This document shows, piece by piece, positions 55,534 through 64,000 of a DNA stretch of 64,000 bases. Each line of letters starts with the position of its first letter. Within the stretch, counting starts at the first letter, position 1. The DNA comes from Pacificibacter marinus (GTDB lineage: Bacteria > Pseudomonadota > Alphaproteobacteria > Rhodobacterales > Rhodobacteraceae), in assembly GCF_018860665.1 (NCBI RefSeq), contig NZ_JAHKPK010000055.1, positions 186,001 through 250,000 on the forward strand, in the 5' to 3' direction. The notes below the pieces were generated by a model. It ran no database searches. It was not told the origin of the DNA and saw only the letters and a list, made by a program, of their open reading frames with translations. Position numbers and translations under genes: made by a program.

Positions 55534-57438
55534 TTAGTTTTTTGCGTAACCAAGGCCCTGCAAAGCTGTCTTTATCTCATTCAAAATTTCGGGATCGTCG
55601 ATGGTCGCCGGCATATTGAACGCGTCATTGTCGGCAATTTTGGCCATGGTGGCGCGCAAAATTTTCCCTGACCGCGTTTTGGGCAGGCGGTCAACAACAC
55701 AGGCCAATTTGAACGCCGCGACCGGCCCAATTTTTGCGCGCACATCTGTGATGACCTCGCATATGATCTCGTCTTTGGGGCGAGAGACGCCTGCGTTCAA
55801 GCATAAAAAACCAAGCGGCATCTGGCCTTTCAGCGCATCGGCGACCCCGATCACGGCACATTCCGCCACATCAGGGTGAGAGGCCAAAACCTCTTCCATC
55901 GCGCCCGTAGACAATCGGTGCCCTGCCACGTTGATCACATCATCTGTACGCGCCATGATGTAAAGGTATCCGTCGTCATCCTTGATGCCAGCATCCCCAG
56001 TTTCATAATAGCCTGGAAAATGTGACAAGTAGCTGTTTTTAAATCTATCTTCTGCGTTCCAAAGGTTGGGGAATGTGCCGGGGGGCAGGGGCAGTTTCAC
56101 GGCAATCGCGCCAAGTTCACCAGTCGCAACCTCATGCCCTGCTTCGTCCAAGATATGAATGTCGTAGCCCGGCATCGCCACGGACGGTGAGCCAATTTTG
56201 ACGGGAAGCGCTTCGATGCCAAGCGGGTTTGCAGCAATCCCCCAACCCGTTTCAGTTTGCCACCAATGGTCGATCACTGGTTTTTTCAGCAAAGTTTGCG
56301 CCCAGACAATCGTGTCGGGATCGGCGCGTTCGCCAGCCAAAAAGAGCGCTTGCAAGCTGCTGAGATCGTAGTCGGCAATCAACGCACCGGTGGGGTCTTC
56401 GCGTTTGATGGCGCGAAACGCTGTGGGGGCTGTGAACAGCACTTTGACTTTATGCTCTTGGATTACACGCCAAAAGGTGCCCGCATCGGGGGTGCCGACG
56501 GGCTTGCCCTCGAACACCACGGTGGTGTTGCCGTGAATAAGAGGCCCGTAGCAAATGTACGAATGCCCGACGACCCAGCCCACATCAGAGGCCGCCCAAA
56601 ACACGTCACCGGGGTTCACATTATAGATATTTTTCATCGTCCAATTGAGCGCCACAAGCTGCCCGCCTGTGTGACGGATCACGCCTTTGGGCGCACCTGT
56701 GGTGCCGGACGTGTACAAAATATAGGCTGGATGATTGCCCTCAACGGGCACGCAGTCGGCGGGGGCCACACCGAATTGGAACCCGTGCCAGTCAAAGTCG
56801 CGCATTGGGTTCAGATCGGCAACCTCTTGGTCGCGCTGCAAAATGACGGTGAAATCTGGTGTGTGTTCTGCAAGATCAATTGCACTGTCTAAAAGGGGTT
56901 TATAATGCACCACACGGTTGGGTTCGATCCCGCAAGAGGCCGCAATAATCGCCTTGGGAGTCGCATCATCGATGCGCACCGCCAATTCTTTAGCGGCAAA
57001 TCCGCCAAAGACCACGGAATGCACAGCCCCCAAGCGGGCACAGGCCAGCATCGCTTCCAGCGCTTCGGGAACCATGGGCATGTAAATGATCACGCGATCG
57101 CCTTTTTCGACGCCTTTGGCGCGCAAGGCTCCAGCCAGACTGGCGACGCGATCTTGCAGGTCTTTGTAAGAAATCTTTTGTTTGGTGCCTGTCACAGGGC
57201 TGTCGTAAATGATGGCAGCCTGTTCCCCGCGACCATCAGAAACATGACGATCCACAGCGTTGTAGCAGGTGTTGGTCAACCCGTCAGAGAACCATTCATA
57301 AATGGGGGCGTTTTCGTCGAACAGCGCCTTGGTTGGTTTTTGAAACCAATGGATTTTGTCAGCCGCCTCCATCCAAAAGGCTTCTGGATCTGCTTTCCAA
57401 GCGTCGTAAACATCCGCGTAACTGCCGGTGTGGTCCAT
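55534..57438 (-). CDS. prpE: Propionyl-CoA synthetase (acyl-CoA ligase)
   Basis: AMP-forming ligase of the acetyl-CoA synthetase family that activates propionate to propionyl-CoA. The 634-residue length fits PrpE. Motifs: YTSGTTGAPKGV, WQTETGWGIA, YYETGDAGIKDDDGYLYIMARTDDVINVAGHRL, and the acylatable Lys in KTRSGKILR near the C-terminus. The N-terminus (YADVYDAWKADPEAFW) is PrpE-like rather than Acs-like. Feeds the methylmalonyl-CoA route with mce and meaB of this window. Confidence 0.95.
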   Translation of the reverse strand: MDHTGSYADVYDAWKADPEAFWMEAADKIHWFQKPTKALFDENAPIYEWFSDGLTNTCYNAVDRHVSDGRGEQAAIIYDSPVTGTKQKISYKDLQDRVASLAGALRAKGVEKGDRVIIYMPMVPEALEAMLACARLGAVHSVVFGGFAAKELAVRIDDATPKAIIAASCGIEPNRVVHYKPLLDSAIDLAEHTPDFTVILQRDQEVADLNPMRDFDWHGFQFGVAPADCVPVEGNHPAYILYTSGTTGAPKGVIRHTGGQLVALNWTMKNIYNVNPGDVFWAASDVGWVVGHSYICYGPLIHGNTTVVFEGKPVGTPDAGTFWRVIQEHKVKVLFTAPTAFRAIKREDPTGALIADYDLSSLQALFLAGERADPDTIVWAQTLLKKPVIDHWWQTETGWGIAANPLGIEALPVKIGSPSVAMPGYDIHILDEAGHEVATGELGAIAVKLPLPPGTFPNLWNAEDRFKNSYLSHFPGYYETGDAGIKDDDGYLYIMARTDDVINVAGHRLSTGAMEEVLASHPDVAECAVIGVADALKGQMPLGFLCLNAGVSRPKDEIICEVITDVRAKIGPVAAFKLACVVDRLPKTRSGKILRATMAKIADNDAFNMPATIDDPEILNEIKTALQGLGYAKN

Positions 57439-57673
57439 GACTTATCTCCTCGCTCATGCGCACAGGGATAACGAGCAATCGTAGCAGGCCTGCCTCGCCG
57501 CGTGACCTATCGTCACTGCGGCCCTCCTTTGAAGGCAAACGTTCCACGAGCTCACTGCGCTGTAACCACTGTTATCAAATGAGGCGTGAAAAGTTTATGG
57601 AAATTCTGCAAATCTGTGTATCAGACCTGTTTGCAAACTTTGCAGTTCGCGTGCTGGGGGGAATCTTTTCCTC

Positions 57674-57715
57674 AAAAGAGGCGCCTTCCCATCGGGATCA
57701 TCCCAAGGGAAGGCG
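57674..57715 (-). terminator. Rho-independent terminator of maeB
   Basis: CGCCTTCCC (57682-57690) pairs with GGGAAGGCG (57707-57715) over a 16-base loop, followed on the minus strand by CCTCTTTTG. It begins 8 bases beyond the maeB stop codon. Confidence 0.82.
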
Positions 57716-57722
57716 TTTGTAT

Positions 57723-60005
57723 CTAGCCGTAATCCGATACAGGTGTGCCAGCGATGGCCGACATGTTCAACAATCCACGGGCTGTAATTGATGGCGTGAC
57801 CACATGGGCGCGATTGCCCAATCCCATCAAGATCGGTCCAACTTCAAGCCCGCCACCTTTTGTTTTCAATATGTTGCGTACGCCAGACGCCGCATCTGCA
57901 TTAGCGAAGACCAAAGCATTGGCTGGCCCTGTCAGGCGTGATGCGGGGAAAATGCGATTGCGTAATTCTGGGTCCAACGCCGAGTCTGTGTGCATTTCAC
58001 CCTCATAGGCGAAATCGCGTGGCTCCGAATCCAAAATCTCAAGCGCAGCCCGCATGCGGCGGCCTGTGTCGCAATCCAAATTCCCGAATTGAGAATGCGA
58101 ACACAGCGCGATCTGCGGTTCGGTTCTAAAGCGGCGAATGTGGCGCGCTGTCGCGATGACCGTTTCGGCGATTTGCTGTGGCGTGGGCTCAGGGTGCACA
58201 TGGGTGTCCGCGATAAACAGTGGCCCATCTTCCAAAATCATCAAGGACAGCGCGCCGACAGGATGCAATTTTTCTGTGCCCAAGATTTGGGTCAAGTAAT
58301 TGAGGTGCCATAGGTATTGACCAAAGGTGCCACAGATCAAGCTGTCCGCGTGGTCTTGTTGTACCATGATCGCGCCGATGGCTGTGGTGTTGGTCCGCAT
58401 GATTGCTTTGGCCAAATCCGGCGTCACACCTTTGCGCTGCATCAAGCCGTGATAGGCCTGCCAATATTGTCTGTAGCGGCTGTCGCTTTCCGGGTTCACG
58501 ATCTCAAAATCGACTCCAGGACGAATTTTCAGGCCAGCACGTTCCGCGCGCATCGCGATCACATCGGGACGGCCAATCAAGATCGGCTTGTCTGTGGTTT
58601 CTTCAATCATGGCGTTCGCGGCGCGCAGGACGCTTTCATTCTCGCCTTCAGCAAAAGCAATGCGACGCTCGACTTGTGAGGCGGCTGCAAACACAGGACG
58701 CATGATCATAGCCGATTTGAACACGGATTGATCCAGCGAGGCCTTGTAGGCTTCGATGTCGTCAACGGGCCGTGTGGCGACGCCGCTTTTCATCGCAGCG
58801 CGCGCCACGGCGGTGGCCACGACGCCCATAAGACGTGGATCAAAGGGCTTAGGGATCAAATAGTCAGGGCCAAAGGTCATACGCTCGCCGCTGTAGGCTG
58901 CTGCGGCTTCGGCGGAGGTTGTCGCGCGCGCAAGAGCTGCGATGCCTTCGATGCAGGCGATTTTCATTTCGTCGTTGATCTCGGACGCGCCGACATCCAA
59001 TGCGCCGCGGAAAATGAACGGGAAACACAGCACGTTGTTGACTTGGTTAGGGTAATCAGAACGCCCTGTGGCGATGATCGCGTCTGGGGCGACTTTGGCC
59101 AAATCGGCAGGATCAATTTCGGGGTTCGGGTTGGCCAGCGCGAAAATGATCGGCGCTTTGGCCATTTTGGAAACCATCTCTGGTTTCAACACACCGGGAC
59201 CAGACAGACCAAGGAACAAGTCCGCGCCTTCCACCACATCATCCAATGTGCGCAGGTCGCTTTTTTGCGCATAGGCTGCTTTTTGTGGAGTCATCTCTTC
59301 GGTGCGACCCTCATAGACAAGACCTGCAATATCGCAAAGCCAAACGTTTTCGCGTTTAACGCCCAGTTTCAGCAGCATGTTCAAACAGGCAATCCCAGCA
59401 GCACCGCCACCGGTTGACACCACTTTGATGTCTTCGAATTTTTTGTTTTGAACCAAAAGCGCGTTGGTCGCGGCAGCGCCTACAACAATAGCTGTGCCGT
59501 GTTGATCGTCATGAAACACGGGAATGTTCATCCGTTCGCGACACAATTGTTCGACGATAAAGCAATCAGGCGCTTTGATGTCTTCCAGATTGATCGCGCC
59601 AAATGTTGGTTCAAGTGAACAGACGATGTCAGCCAGTTTTTCTGGGTCGCTTTCATTCACTTCGATGTCGAAACAATCGATGTTGGCAAACTTTTTGAAC
59701 AGAACCGCTTTGCCTTCCATCACAGGTTTAGAGGCGGCGGCACCAATATTGCCCAAACCCAAAACAGCAGATCCGTTTGAGATAACAGCCACAAGGTTGC
59801 CGCGCGAGGTATAGCGGCTTGATGTGCTTGGGTCAGCTTTGATCTCAAGGCAGGCTTCGGCCACACCGGGGCTATAGGCCAGCGACAGATCGCGTCCGTT
59901 GGCCAGTGGCTTGGTGGCGCGAATTTCCAATTTTCCGGGCTTCGGGAATTCGTGATAATCAAGGGCTGCTTTGCGCAGTGCTTCTTTGCGTGAGTCGTCT
60001 GCCAT
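57723..60005 (-). CDS. maeB: NADP-dependent malic enzyme with phosphotransacetylase-like domain
   Basis: Oxidatively decarboxylates malate to pyruvate, giving NADPH. At 760 residues this is the long MaeB form: malic-enzyme domains (residues 1-430, with [24 protein letters not shown] and the NADP loop GGGAAGIA) and a C-terminal phosphotransacetylase-like domain (430-760) thought to be regulatory. GGAGG lies eight bases before the ATG at 60005. An 18-bp palindrome sits 18 bases upstream of the ATG, see 60023-60040. Confidence 0.96.
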   Translation of the reverse strand: MADDSRKEALRKAALDYHEFPKPGKLEIRATKPLANGRDLSLAYSPGVAEACLEIKADPSTSSRYTSRGNLVAVISNGSAVLGLGNIGAAASKPVMEGKAVLFKKFANIDCFDIEVNESDPEKLADIVCSLEPTFGAINLEDIKAPDCFIVEQLCRERMNIPVFHDDQHGTAIVVGAAATNALLVQNKKFEDIKVVSTGGGAAGIACLNMLLKLGVKRENVWLCDIAGLVYEGRTEEMTPQKAAYAQKSDLRTLDDVVEGADLFLGLSGPGVLKPEMVSKMAKAPIIFALANPNPEIDPADLAKVAPDAIIATGRSDYPNQVNNVLCFPFIFRGALDVGASEINDEMKIACIEGIAALARATTSAEAAAAYSGERMTFGPDYLIPKPFDPRLMGVVATAVARAAMKSGVATRPVDDIEAYKASLDQSVFKSAMIMRPVFAAASQVERRIAFAEGENESVLRAANAMIEETTDKPILIGRPDVIAMRAERAGLKIRPGVDFEIVNPESDSRYRQYWQAYHGLMQRKGVTPDLAKAIMRTNTTAIGAIMVQQDHADSLICGTFGQYLWHLNYLTQILGTEKLHPVGALSLMILEDGPLFIADTHVHPEPTPQQIAETVIATARHIRRFRTEPQIALCSHSQFGNLDCDTGRRMRAALEILDSEPRDFAYEGEMHTDSALDPELRNRIFPASRLTGPANALVFANADAASGVRNILKTKGGGLEVGPILMGLGNRAHVVTPSITARGLLNMSAIAGTPVSDYG

Positions 60006-60022
60006 TTGTGCCTCCAAAGCTT

Positions 60023-60040
60023 TAGTTTAGCGCTAAACTA
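60023..60040. promoter_or_regulatory. 18-bp perfect palindrome upstream of maeB
   Basis: TAGTTTAGCGCTAAACTA is its own reverse complement, centred on a CG step as in LacI-family operators. It is 18 bases before the maeB ATG, so it overlaps the leader or transcription start. A LacI/GalR-type repressor controlling malic enzyme is a reasonable inference; the regulator is not in this window. Confidence 0.6.
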
Positions 60041-60076
60041 TTTTTCTTGGTCGCGCCACATTTGACGCCATTGATT

Positions 60077-60101
60077 ATGCCTCTACGCTTGTGAGAGGCA
60101 T
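60077..60101. repeat. Hairpin in the maeB-cdd divergent region
   Basis: ATGCCTCT (60077-60084) pairs with AGAGGCAT (60094-60101) around nine bases. It lies between the palindrome at 60023 and the cdd promoter region. Role unknown. Confidence 0.5.
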
Positions 60102-60198
60102 TCGTTCAAGCCCTTCAATAGAAATTTAGACTATGTTAGCGCAAACGATAACCGTTTTTATGCGACAGCGCGTCATTTGGTTGGATCAGGCCTTTGAT

Positions 60199-60226
60199 TT
60201 GCGTCAAGACTCTTGCATCCTGTTAT
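60199..60226 (+). promoter_or_regulatory. Candidate promoter of the nucleoside operon
   Basis: TTGCGT (60199-60204), 16 bases, TGTTAT (60221-60226), about 48 nt before the cdd ATG. Weak match to sigma70 hexamers. Confidence 0.35.
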
Positions 60227-60273
60227 CTTGCGGCGCAGTCTGGACCAAATAGTCAAATTTATGAGGGGGCCTT

Positions 60274-60663
60274 ATGTCCTTGTTAGCAGCCGCCCGCGAC
60301 ATTCGCGAGAAAGCCTATGCACCTTATTCCAATTTTAAAGTGGGGGTTGCTCTGCGCAGCACGTCGGGCGAGATTTTCGTCGGCGTGAATGTCGAAAACG
60401 CTGCCTATCCAGAGGGCACCTGTGCCGAGGCTGGCGCAATCGCCGCGATGATCGCAGCGGGACACAGGCGGATCGCAGAAGTTGCCGTCATTGCCGATGC
60501 GCCTGTCCCTGTGCAACCCTGCGGTGGCTGCCGCCAAAAGCTGAGAGAATTTGCTGACGATGATGTTGTGGTCACCATGGCCAACCTCAACGGTGTCGAA
60601 GCGCAGATGACCGTTGGCGCATTGTTGCCGGGGGCTTTCTCGAAAGATCAGTTGGCACCCTGA
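60274..60663 (+). CDS. cdd: Cytidine deaminase
   Basis: Zinc enzyme converting cytidine and deoxycytidine to uridine and deoxyuridine. The 129-residue homotetrameric-type length fits; NVENAAYPEGTCAEAGAIAAM holds the first zinc Cys and the catalytic Glu, and VQPCGGCRQKLREF holds the other two Cys. GAGGGGG precedes the ATG. Its TGA overlaps the deoA ATG (TGATG). First gene of cdd-deoA-deoB-add. Confidence 0.96.
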   Translation: MSLLAAARDIREKAYAPYSNFKVGVALRSTSGEIFVGVNVENAAYPEGTCAEAGAIAAMIAAGHRRIAEVAVIADAPVPVQPCGGCRQKLREFADDDVVVTMANLNGVEAQMTVGALLPGAFSKDQLAP

Positions 60664-61979
60664 TGGCGATGGACGCACGCGATATTATTGCAAAACTGCG
60701 CGACAAGCAGGGGCTTTTCGATTCTGAGTTGAATTGGTTTGCTGCGGGTTTGGCATCCGGTGTCGTGACCGATGCCCAAGCCGGTGCTTTTGCTATGGCC
60801 GCATTGCTCAATGGCATGTCTGATCCTGAACGCGTGGCCTTGACCTTGGCGATGCGTGACAGTGGTGACGTGATGCGTTGGGATTACCCTGCGCCGACCA
60901 TCGACAAACATTCCACCGGTGGCATCGGCGATTGTGTGTCTTTGTTGCTGGCCCCCGCTTTGGCCGCTCTGGGGGCTTACGTGCCTATGGTTTCGGGGCG
61001 CGGCCTTGGACATACGGGCGGAACGCTCGATAAGTTGGAATCCATCCCCGGCCTGAAAACCGAAGTGAGTGAAGACAGGTTTCGCGAAGTGGTGACCAAA
61101 GTGGGCTGTGCTATTGTTTCAGCCACTGGGTCGATCGCGCCTGCGGATAAGCGCTTGTATGGCATACGCGATGTGTCGGGCACGGTGGAAAGCATCGATT
61201 TGATCACGGCATCGATCCTGTCCAAAAAACTGGCCGCAGGGTTAGAGGCATTGGTCTTGGATGTGAAATGCGGTTCTGGTGCGTTCATGACGACAGTCGA
61301 AGACGCACGTATCTTAGCGCAAAGCCTTGTGACAACGGCGAACGGGGCAGGGTGCAAAACCTCGGCTTTGATCACGAATATGAACCAGCCTTGTTGCCCG
61401 TCACTTGGGAATGCGCTTGAGATTATGGACGTGATGAAAGCGCTGACATCAGGTGAAGTTGACAATGACCTATGCGATTTGACCTGCGCTTTAGGCGGGG
61501 AGTTGATGGTCCTGAGTGGCCTGTCCGAAGATATCGATGCCGCAAGCTGGGCGGTGCGGGACACCTTAACTGATGGATCCGCAGCCGAGCGGTTTGGTCA
61601 GATGGTCACGGCGCTGGGCGGGCCCGCGGATTTTGTGGATCACTGGCGCGACCGTCTGCCGTCGGCCCCTGTGGTGCGCGATGTTATGGCGCCTCATGCG
61701 GGGTTTGTCAGCGCGATGGACGGGCATGCGCTTGGCATGGCCGTGGTTCATTTGGGCGGAGGGCGCATAAACGGCACAGAGCGGATTGATCCTGCGGTTG
61801 GCCTGTCAAATGTGTGCGAATTGGGCGAGCCGGTGGATCGTGATGTGTTAATCGCGACCATTCACGCGCGTAATTTGGATGATGCGGATGCGGCTGAGGC
61901 GACTTTGCTGAAAGCCATTTCTATCGGCGATAGCGCGCCCGATCCGCAAAAACTGATTTTAGAAAAGGTGTCTGCATGA
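60663..61979 (+). CDS. deoA: Thymidine phosphorylase
   Basis: Phosphorolyses thymidine and deoxyuridine to the base and deoxyribose-1-phosphate. The 438-residue length fits. Motifs: DKHSTGGIGDCVS (near residue 81) and SGRGLGHTGGTLDKLESIPG (near 113), both typical of the pyrimidine phosphorylase family, and KCGSGAFM. Starts at the last base of the cdd stop and overlaps deoB by 4 bp. Confidence 0.97.
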   Translation: MAMDARDIIAKLRDKQGLFDSELNWFAAGLASGVVTDAQAGAFAMAALLNGMSDPERVALTLAMRDSGDVMRWDYPAPTIDKHSTGGIGDCVSLLLAPALAALGAYVPMVSGRGLGHTGGTLDKLESIPGLKTEVSEDRFREVVTKVGCAIVSATGSIAPADKRLYGIRDVSGTVESIDLITASILSKKLAAGLEALVLDVKCGSGAFMTTVEDARILAQSLVTTANGAGCKTSALITNMNQPCCPSLGNALEIMDVMKALTSGEVDNDLCDLTCALGGELMVLSGLSEDIDAASWAVRDTLTDGSAAERFGQMVTALGGPADFVDHWRDRLPSAPVVRDVMAPHAGFVSAMDGHALGMAVVHLGGGRINGTERIDPAVGLSNVCELGEPVDRDVLIATIHARNLDDADAAEATLLKAISIGDSAPDPQKLILEKVSA

Positions 61980-63187
61980 CGCGTGCGTTTTTGATTGTGA
62001 TGGATTCCGTTGGCGTCGGCGGTGCGCCGGATGCCAATACGTTTTTCAACGGCGATGTTCCTGATACGGGGGCCAACACGCTGGCGCATATTGCGCAGGC
62101 CTGTGCCGAGGGACGTGCTGAAACAGGCCGAACTGGTCCGTTGCGCATACCGCATTTGGACATGATCGGCCTAGGGGCTGCGATGGCCCATGCCAGCACC
62201 GATCCTGCCCCCGGTTTGACGGCTAAACCTGAGGGGCTTTACGGTGTCGCCTCCGAAGTGTCTCGTGGCAAGGACACGCCATCGGGGCATTGGGAGTTGG
62301 CGGGCGTGCCTGTGCCATGGGAGTGGCATTTTTTCCCCGATGCAGCACCGGCCTTTCCTGCCGCGGTGATGGATGCGACGGCACAATTATGTGGGTCTGG
62401 CGGGACATTGGCCAATTGTCATGCGTCGGGCACAGATGTTTTGGAACAGTTCGGCGCGCAGCATATCGAGACGGGTTGGCCGATTATCTATACTTCGGCT
62501 GACAGTGTTATGCAGATTGCCGCCCATGAAGAGCATTTCGGGCTTGAGCGATTGTTGCAGCTTTGCCAAGATCTTGCGCCAATGTTGCATGAGATGAAAA
62601 TCGGACGGGTGATCGCGCGGCCTTTTGTGGGGGCTGCCACAGAAGGGTTCTTGCGCACGCAAAATCGCCACGACTATGCGATTGCCCCCCCCAGTCCGAC
62701 GTTGTTGGATTGGGCGCATGACGCGGGCCGCAAGACTTATGCCATTGGCAAAATTGGCGATATTTTTTCCATGCGCGGTATAGATGACTTGCGCAAAGGT
62801 ACAGATGACGTCTTGTTCGATCATTTATACGACACGATGGATGAGGCCCCTGATGGCGCGTTTGTCTTTGCCAATTTTGTTGAGTTTGATAGCAAATTTG
62901 GCCACCGCCGCGATGTGTCGGGCTATGCGCGTCATCTGGAATGGTTCGATGCGCAAATCGCGCGGTTGCTGCTGCGTATTAAAGACGGTGATTTGATCAT
63001 ATTCACGGCGGATCACGGGAATGACCCTACATGGGTTGGCACGGATCACACCCGTGAATGCGTGCCAGTGTTGGGCCTAGGCGTTGGCCTTAAGCCCATC
63101 GGAAATGTGAATTTTGTCGATGTAGCGGCCTCGATTGCCGATCATCTTAGTATCCCTGCACAAGGGCCCGGAAGGAGTTTTCTGTGA
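61976..63187 (+). CDS. deoB: Phosphopentomutase
   Basis: Moves the phosphate of ribose-1- or deoxyribose-1-phosphate to the 5 position. 403 residues; the alkaline-phosphatase-like metal motifs are seen as VMDSVGVGGAPDA near the N-terminus, KDTPSGHWE, and FTADHGNDPTWVGTDHTRE near the C-terminus. ATGA overlap with deoA and GTGA overlap with add show translational coupling. Confidence 0.97.
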   Translation: MTRAFLIVMDSVGVGGAPDANTFFNGDVPDTGANTLAHIAQACAEGRAETGRTGPLRIPHLDMIGLGAAMAHASTDPAPGLTAKPEGLYGVASEVSRGKDTPSGHWELAGVPVPWEWHFFPDAAPAFPAAVMDATAQLCGSGGTLANCHASGTDVLEQFGAQHIETGWPIIYTSADSVMQIAAHEEHFGLERLLQLCQDLAPMLHEMKIGRVIARPFVGAATEGFLRTQNRHDYAIAPPSPTLLDWAHDAGRKTYAIGKIGDIFSMRGIDDLRKGTDDVLFDHLYDTMDEAPDGAFVFANFVEFDSKFGHRRDVSGYARHLEWFDAQIARLLLRIKDGDLIIFTADHGNDPTWVGTDHTRECVPVLGLGVGLKPIGNVNFVDVAASIADHLSIPAQGPGRSFL

Positions 63188-64000
63188 CGGTACAAGATCT
63201 TAAAAAACTCGAGTTGCACTTGCATCTTGAAGGGGCCGCGCCCCCTGCGTTTATCCGCGGTTTGGCCAAAGAGAAAAAGCTCGATATTGGTGGCATTTTC
63301 GACGAAGACGGCGCCTATAAATACAAGGATTTCTGGGATTTTCTCAAGGTCTATGAGGCCGCGACAACCGTGTTGCAAGGTCCGCAAGATTTTTACCGGC
63401 TCACCCGCGCCGTTTTAGAGGAATGCGTTGCCAATCAGGTGATCTATGCGGAAACCTTCTTGGCGCCTGATTTTTGTGGTGGTGGTGATCTGTTCGCGTG
63501 GAAAGACTATCTGGCCGCGATTGAGCAGGCCGCTGATGAGATGCGAGCTGAGGCTGGGATCATCCTCAAAGGCATTCCCACCTGTGTGCGCCATTTCGGA
63601 CCTGAGCAAGCGAAAAAGACAGCGATATGCGCGGCCGAAACGGCTGGCAGTTTTATCACGGGGTTCGGCATGGGCGGTGACGAGGCCTTTGGCGCACAGC
63701 GCGATTATGCCTATGCCTTTGATATGGCAAAAGAGGCCGGGCTTCATTTGACGACGCACGCGGGCGAATGGGGCGGTCCAGACAGCGTACGTGACGCTAT
63801 CCGCGACTTGGGTGTGACGCGCATCGGGCATGGTGTGCGGGCAATCGAGGATGACGCGCTGATCGACGAAATTTTGGAAAAAGACGTGGTGTTAGAGGTC
63901 TGTCCCGGCTCAAACGTGGCGCTGGGCGTCTATGCATCTTTGAAGGATCATCCGATAGCAAAACTGCGCGCGCGCGGTGTCAAGGTGACTGTGTCCACCG
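63184..64000 (+). CDS. add: Adenosine deaminase, 5' part (truncated by window edge)
   Basis: Converts adenosine or deoxyadenosine to inosine. The first 272 residues are present. The start is GTG overlapping the deoB stop (GTGA). Zinc ligands are visible in ELHLHLEG (residues 10-17) and LTTHAGEWGGPDSV, and the IGHGVRAIED segment with its His is in place. The C-terminal Asp-Asp motif lies outside the window. Fourth gene of the nucleoside operon. Confidence 0.95.
   Translation, partial: MTVQDLKKLELHLHLEGAAPPAFIRGLAKEKKLDIGGIFDEDGAYKYKDFWDFLKVYEAATTVLQGPQDFYRLTRAVLEECVANQVIYAETFLAPDFCGGGDLFAWKDYLAAIEQAADEMRAEAGIILKGIPTCVRHFGPEQAKKTAICAAETAGSFITGFGMGGDEAFGAQRDYAYAFDMAKEAGLHLTTHAGEWGGPDSVRDAIRDLGVTRIGHGVRAIEDDALIDEILEKDVVLEVCPGSNVALGVYASLKDHPIAKLRARGVKVTVST

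Noticed and set aside
1-64000. CRISPR arrays, IS elements, integrase genes or rRNA/tRNA genes
   Set aside because: None could be recognised; no regularly spaced repeats, transposase motifs or RNA gene signatures were seen.

Overview
The window is an ordinary chromosomal segment of an alphaproteobacterium, most probably a marine Rhodobacteraceae (Roseobacter group). The evidence is a GcrA-type cell-cycle regulator, a perfect FnrL/FNR box, family-specific small proteins (DUF1467, DUF6455, DUF1993), a DUF393/rhodanese pair, methylmalonyl-CoA pathway genes and the gene style: moderate-to-high G+C and many ATGA or TGATG start/stop overlaps. No rRNA, tRNA, CRISPR array, transposase, integrase or prophage gene was seen. 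Species assignment is inference.

Layout. 0-12 kb: 5' part of a DEAD-box helicase, a DUF1275 membrane protein, carB, aspS, a DUF1993 protein, a response regulator, mce, and small conserved genes (DUF1467, EI24-type, nitroreductase, DUF167). 12-17 kb: M48 lipoprotein peptidase, FnrL-box-linked DUF6455 gene, IMPACT-family protein, DUF393 plus rhodanese, an AT-rich orphan membrane protein, rimO. 17-24 kb: ABC-2 exporter, gcrA, a second ABC-2 permease, secreted S1 protease, MscS channel, aldose epimerase. 24-35 kb: argD-argF, Pit phosphate transporter, Nudix hydrolase, gnd, an AT-rich HEPN-like orphan, hrpB, meaB. 35-45 kb: DUF1330, a secreted protein, rpmB, a copper operon (DUF2946 plus PCuAC), a complete sugar ABC transporter with an IclR regulator, and the cobB/DUF4336/Cys-rich secreted operon. 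45-50 kb: lepA with an AT-rich stranger on each side (a STAS-like/GHKL-ATPase protein and a HEPN-motif protein), then an orphan Phd antitoxin. 50-64 kb: alpha/beta hydrolase, glyA, nadK, a sigma54-type response regulator with a broken GAFTGA loop, prpE, maeB, and the nucleoside-salvage operon cdd-deoA-deoB-add, cut by the window end.

How genes work together. prpE, mce and meaB belong to propionate/methylmalonyl-CoA metabolism, and maeB links the resulting C4 acids to pyruvate. cdd-deoA-deoB-add is a tightly overlapped nucleoside catabolism operon. argD-argF and carB feed arginine and pyrimidine synthesis. The most interesting unexplained material is the set of four isolated AT-rich genes placed at the 3' ends of, or between, housekeeping genes; three have domain signatures (HEPN RX4H twice, STAS-like plus GHKL ATPase) known from stress or phage-defence proteins. 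Also notable are an 18-bp perfect palindrome in front of maeB, a 14-bp palindrome in front of aspS, and the FnrL box in front of a four-cysteine DUF6455 protein.
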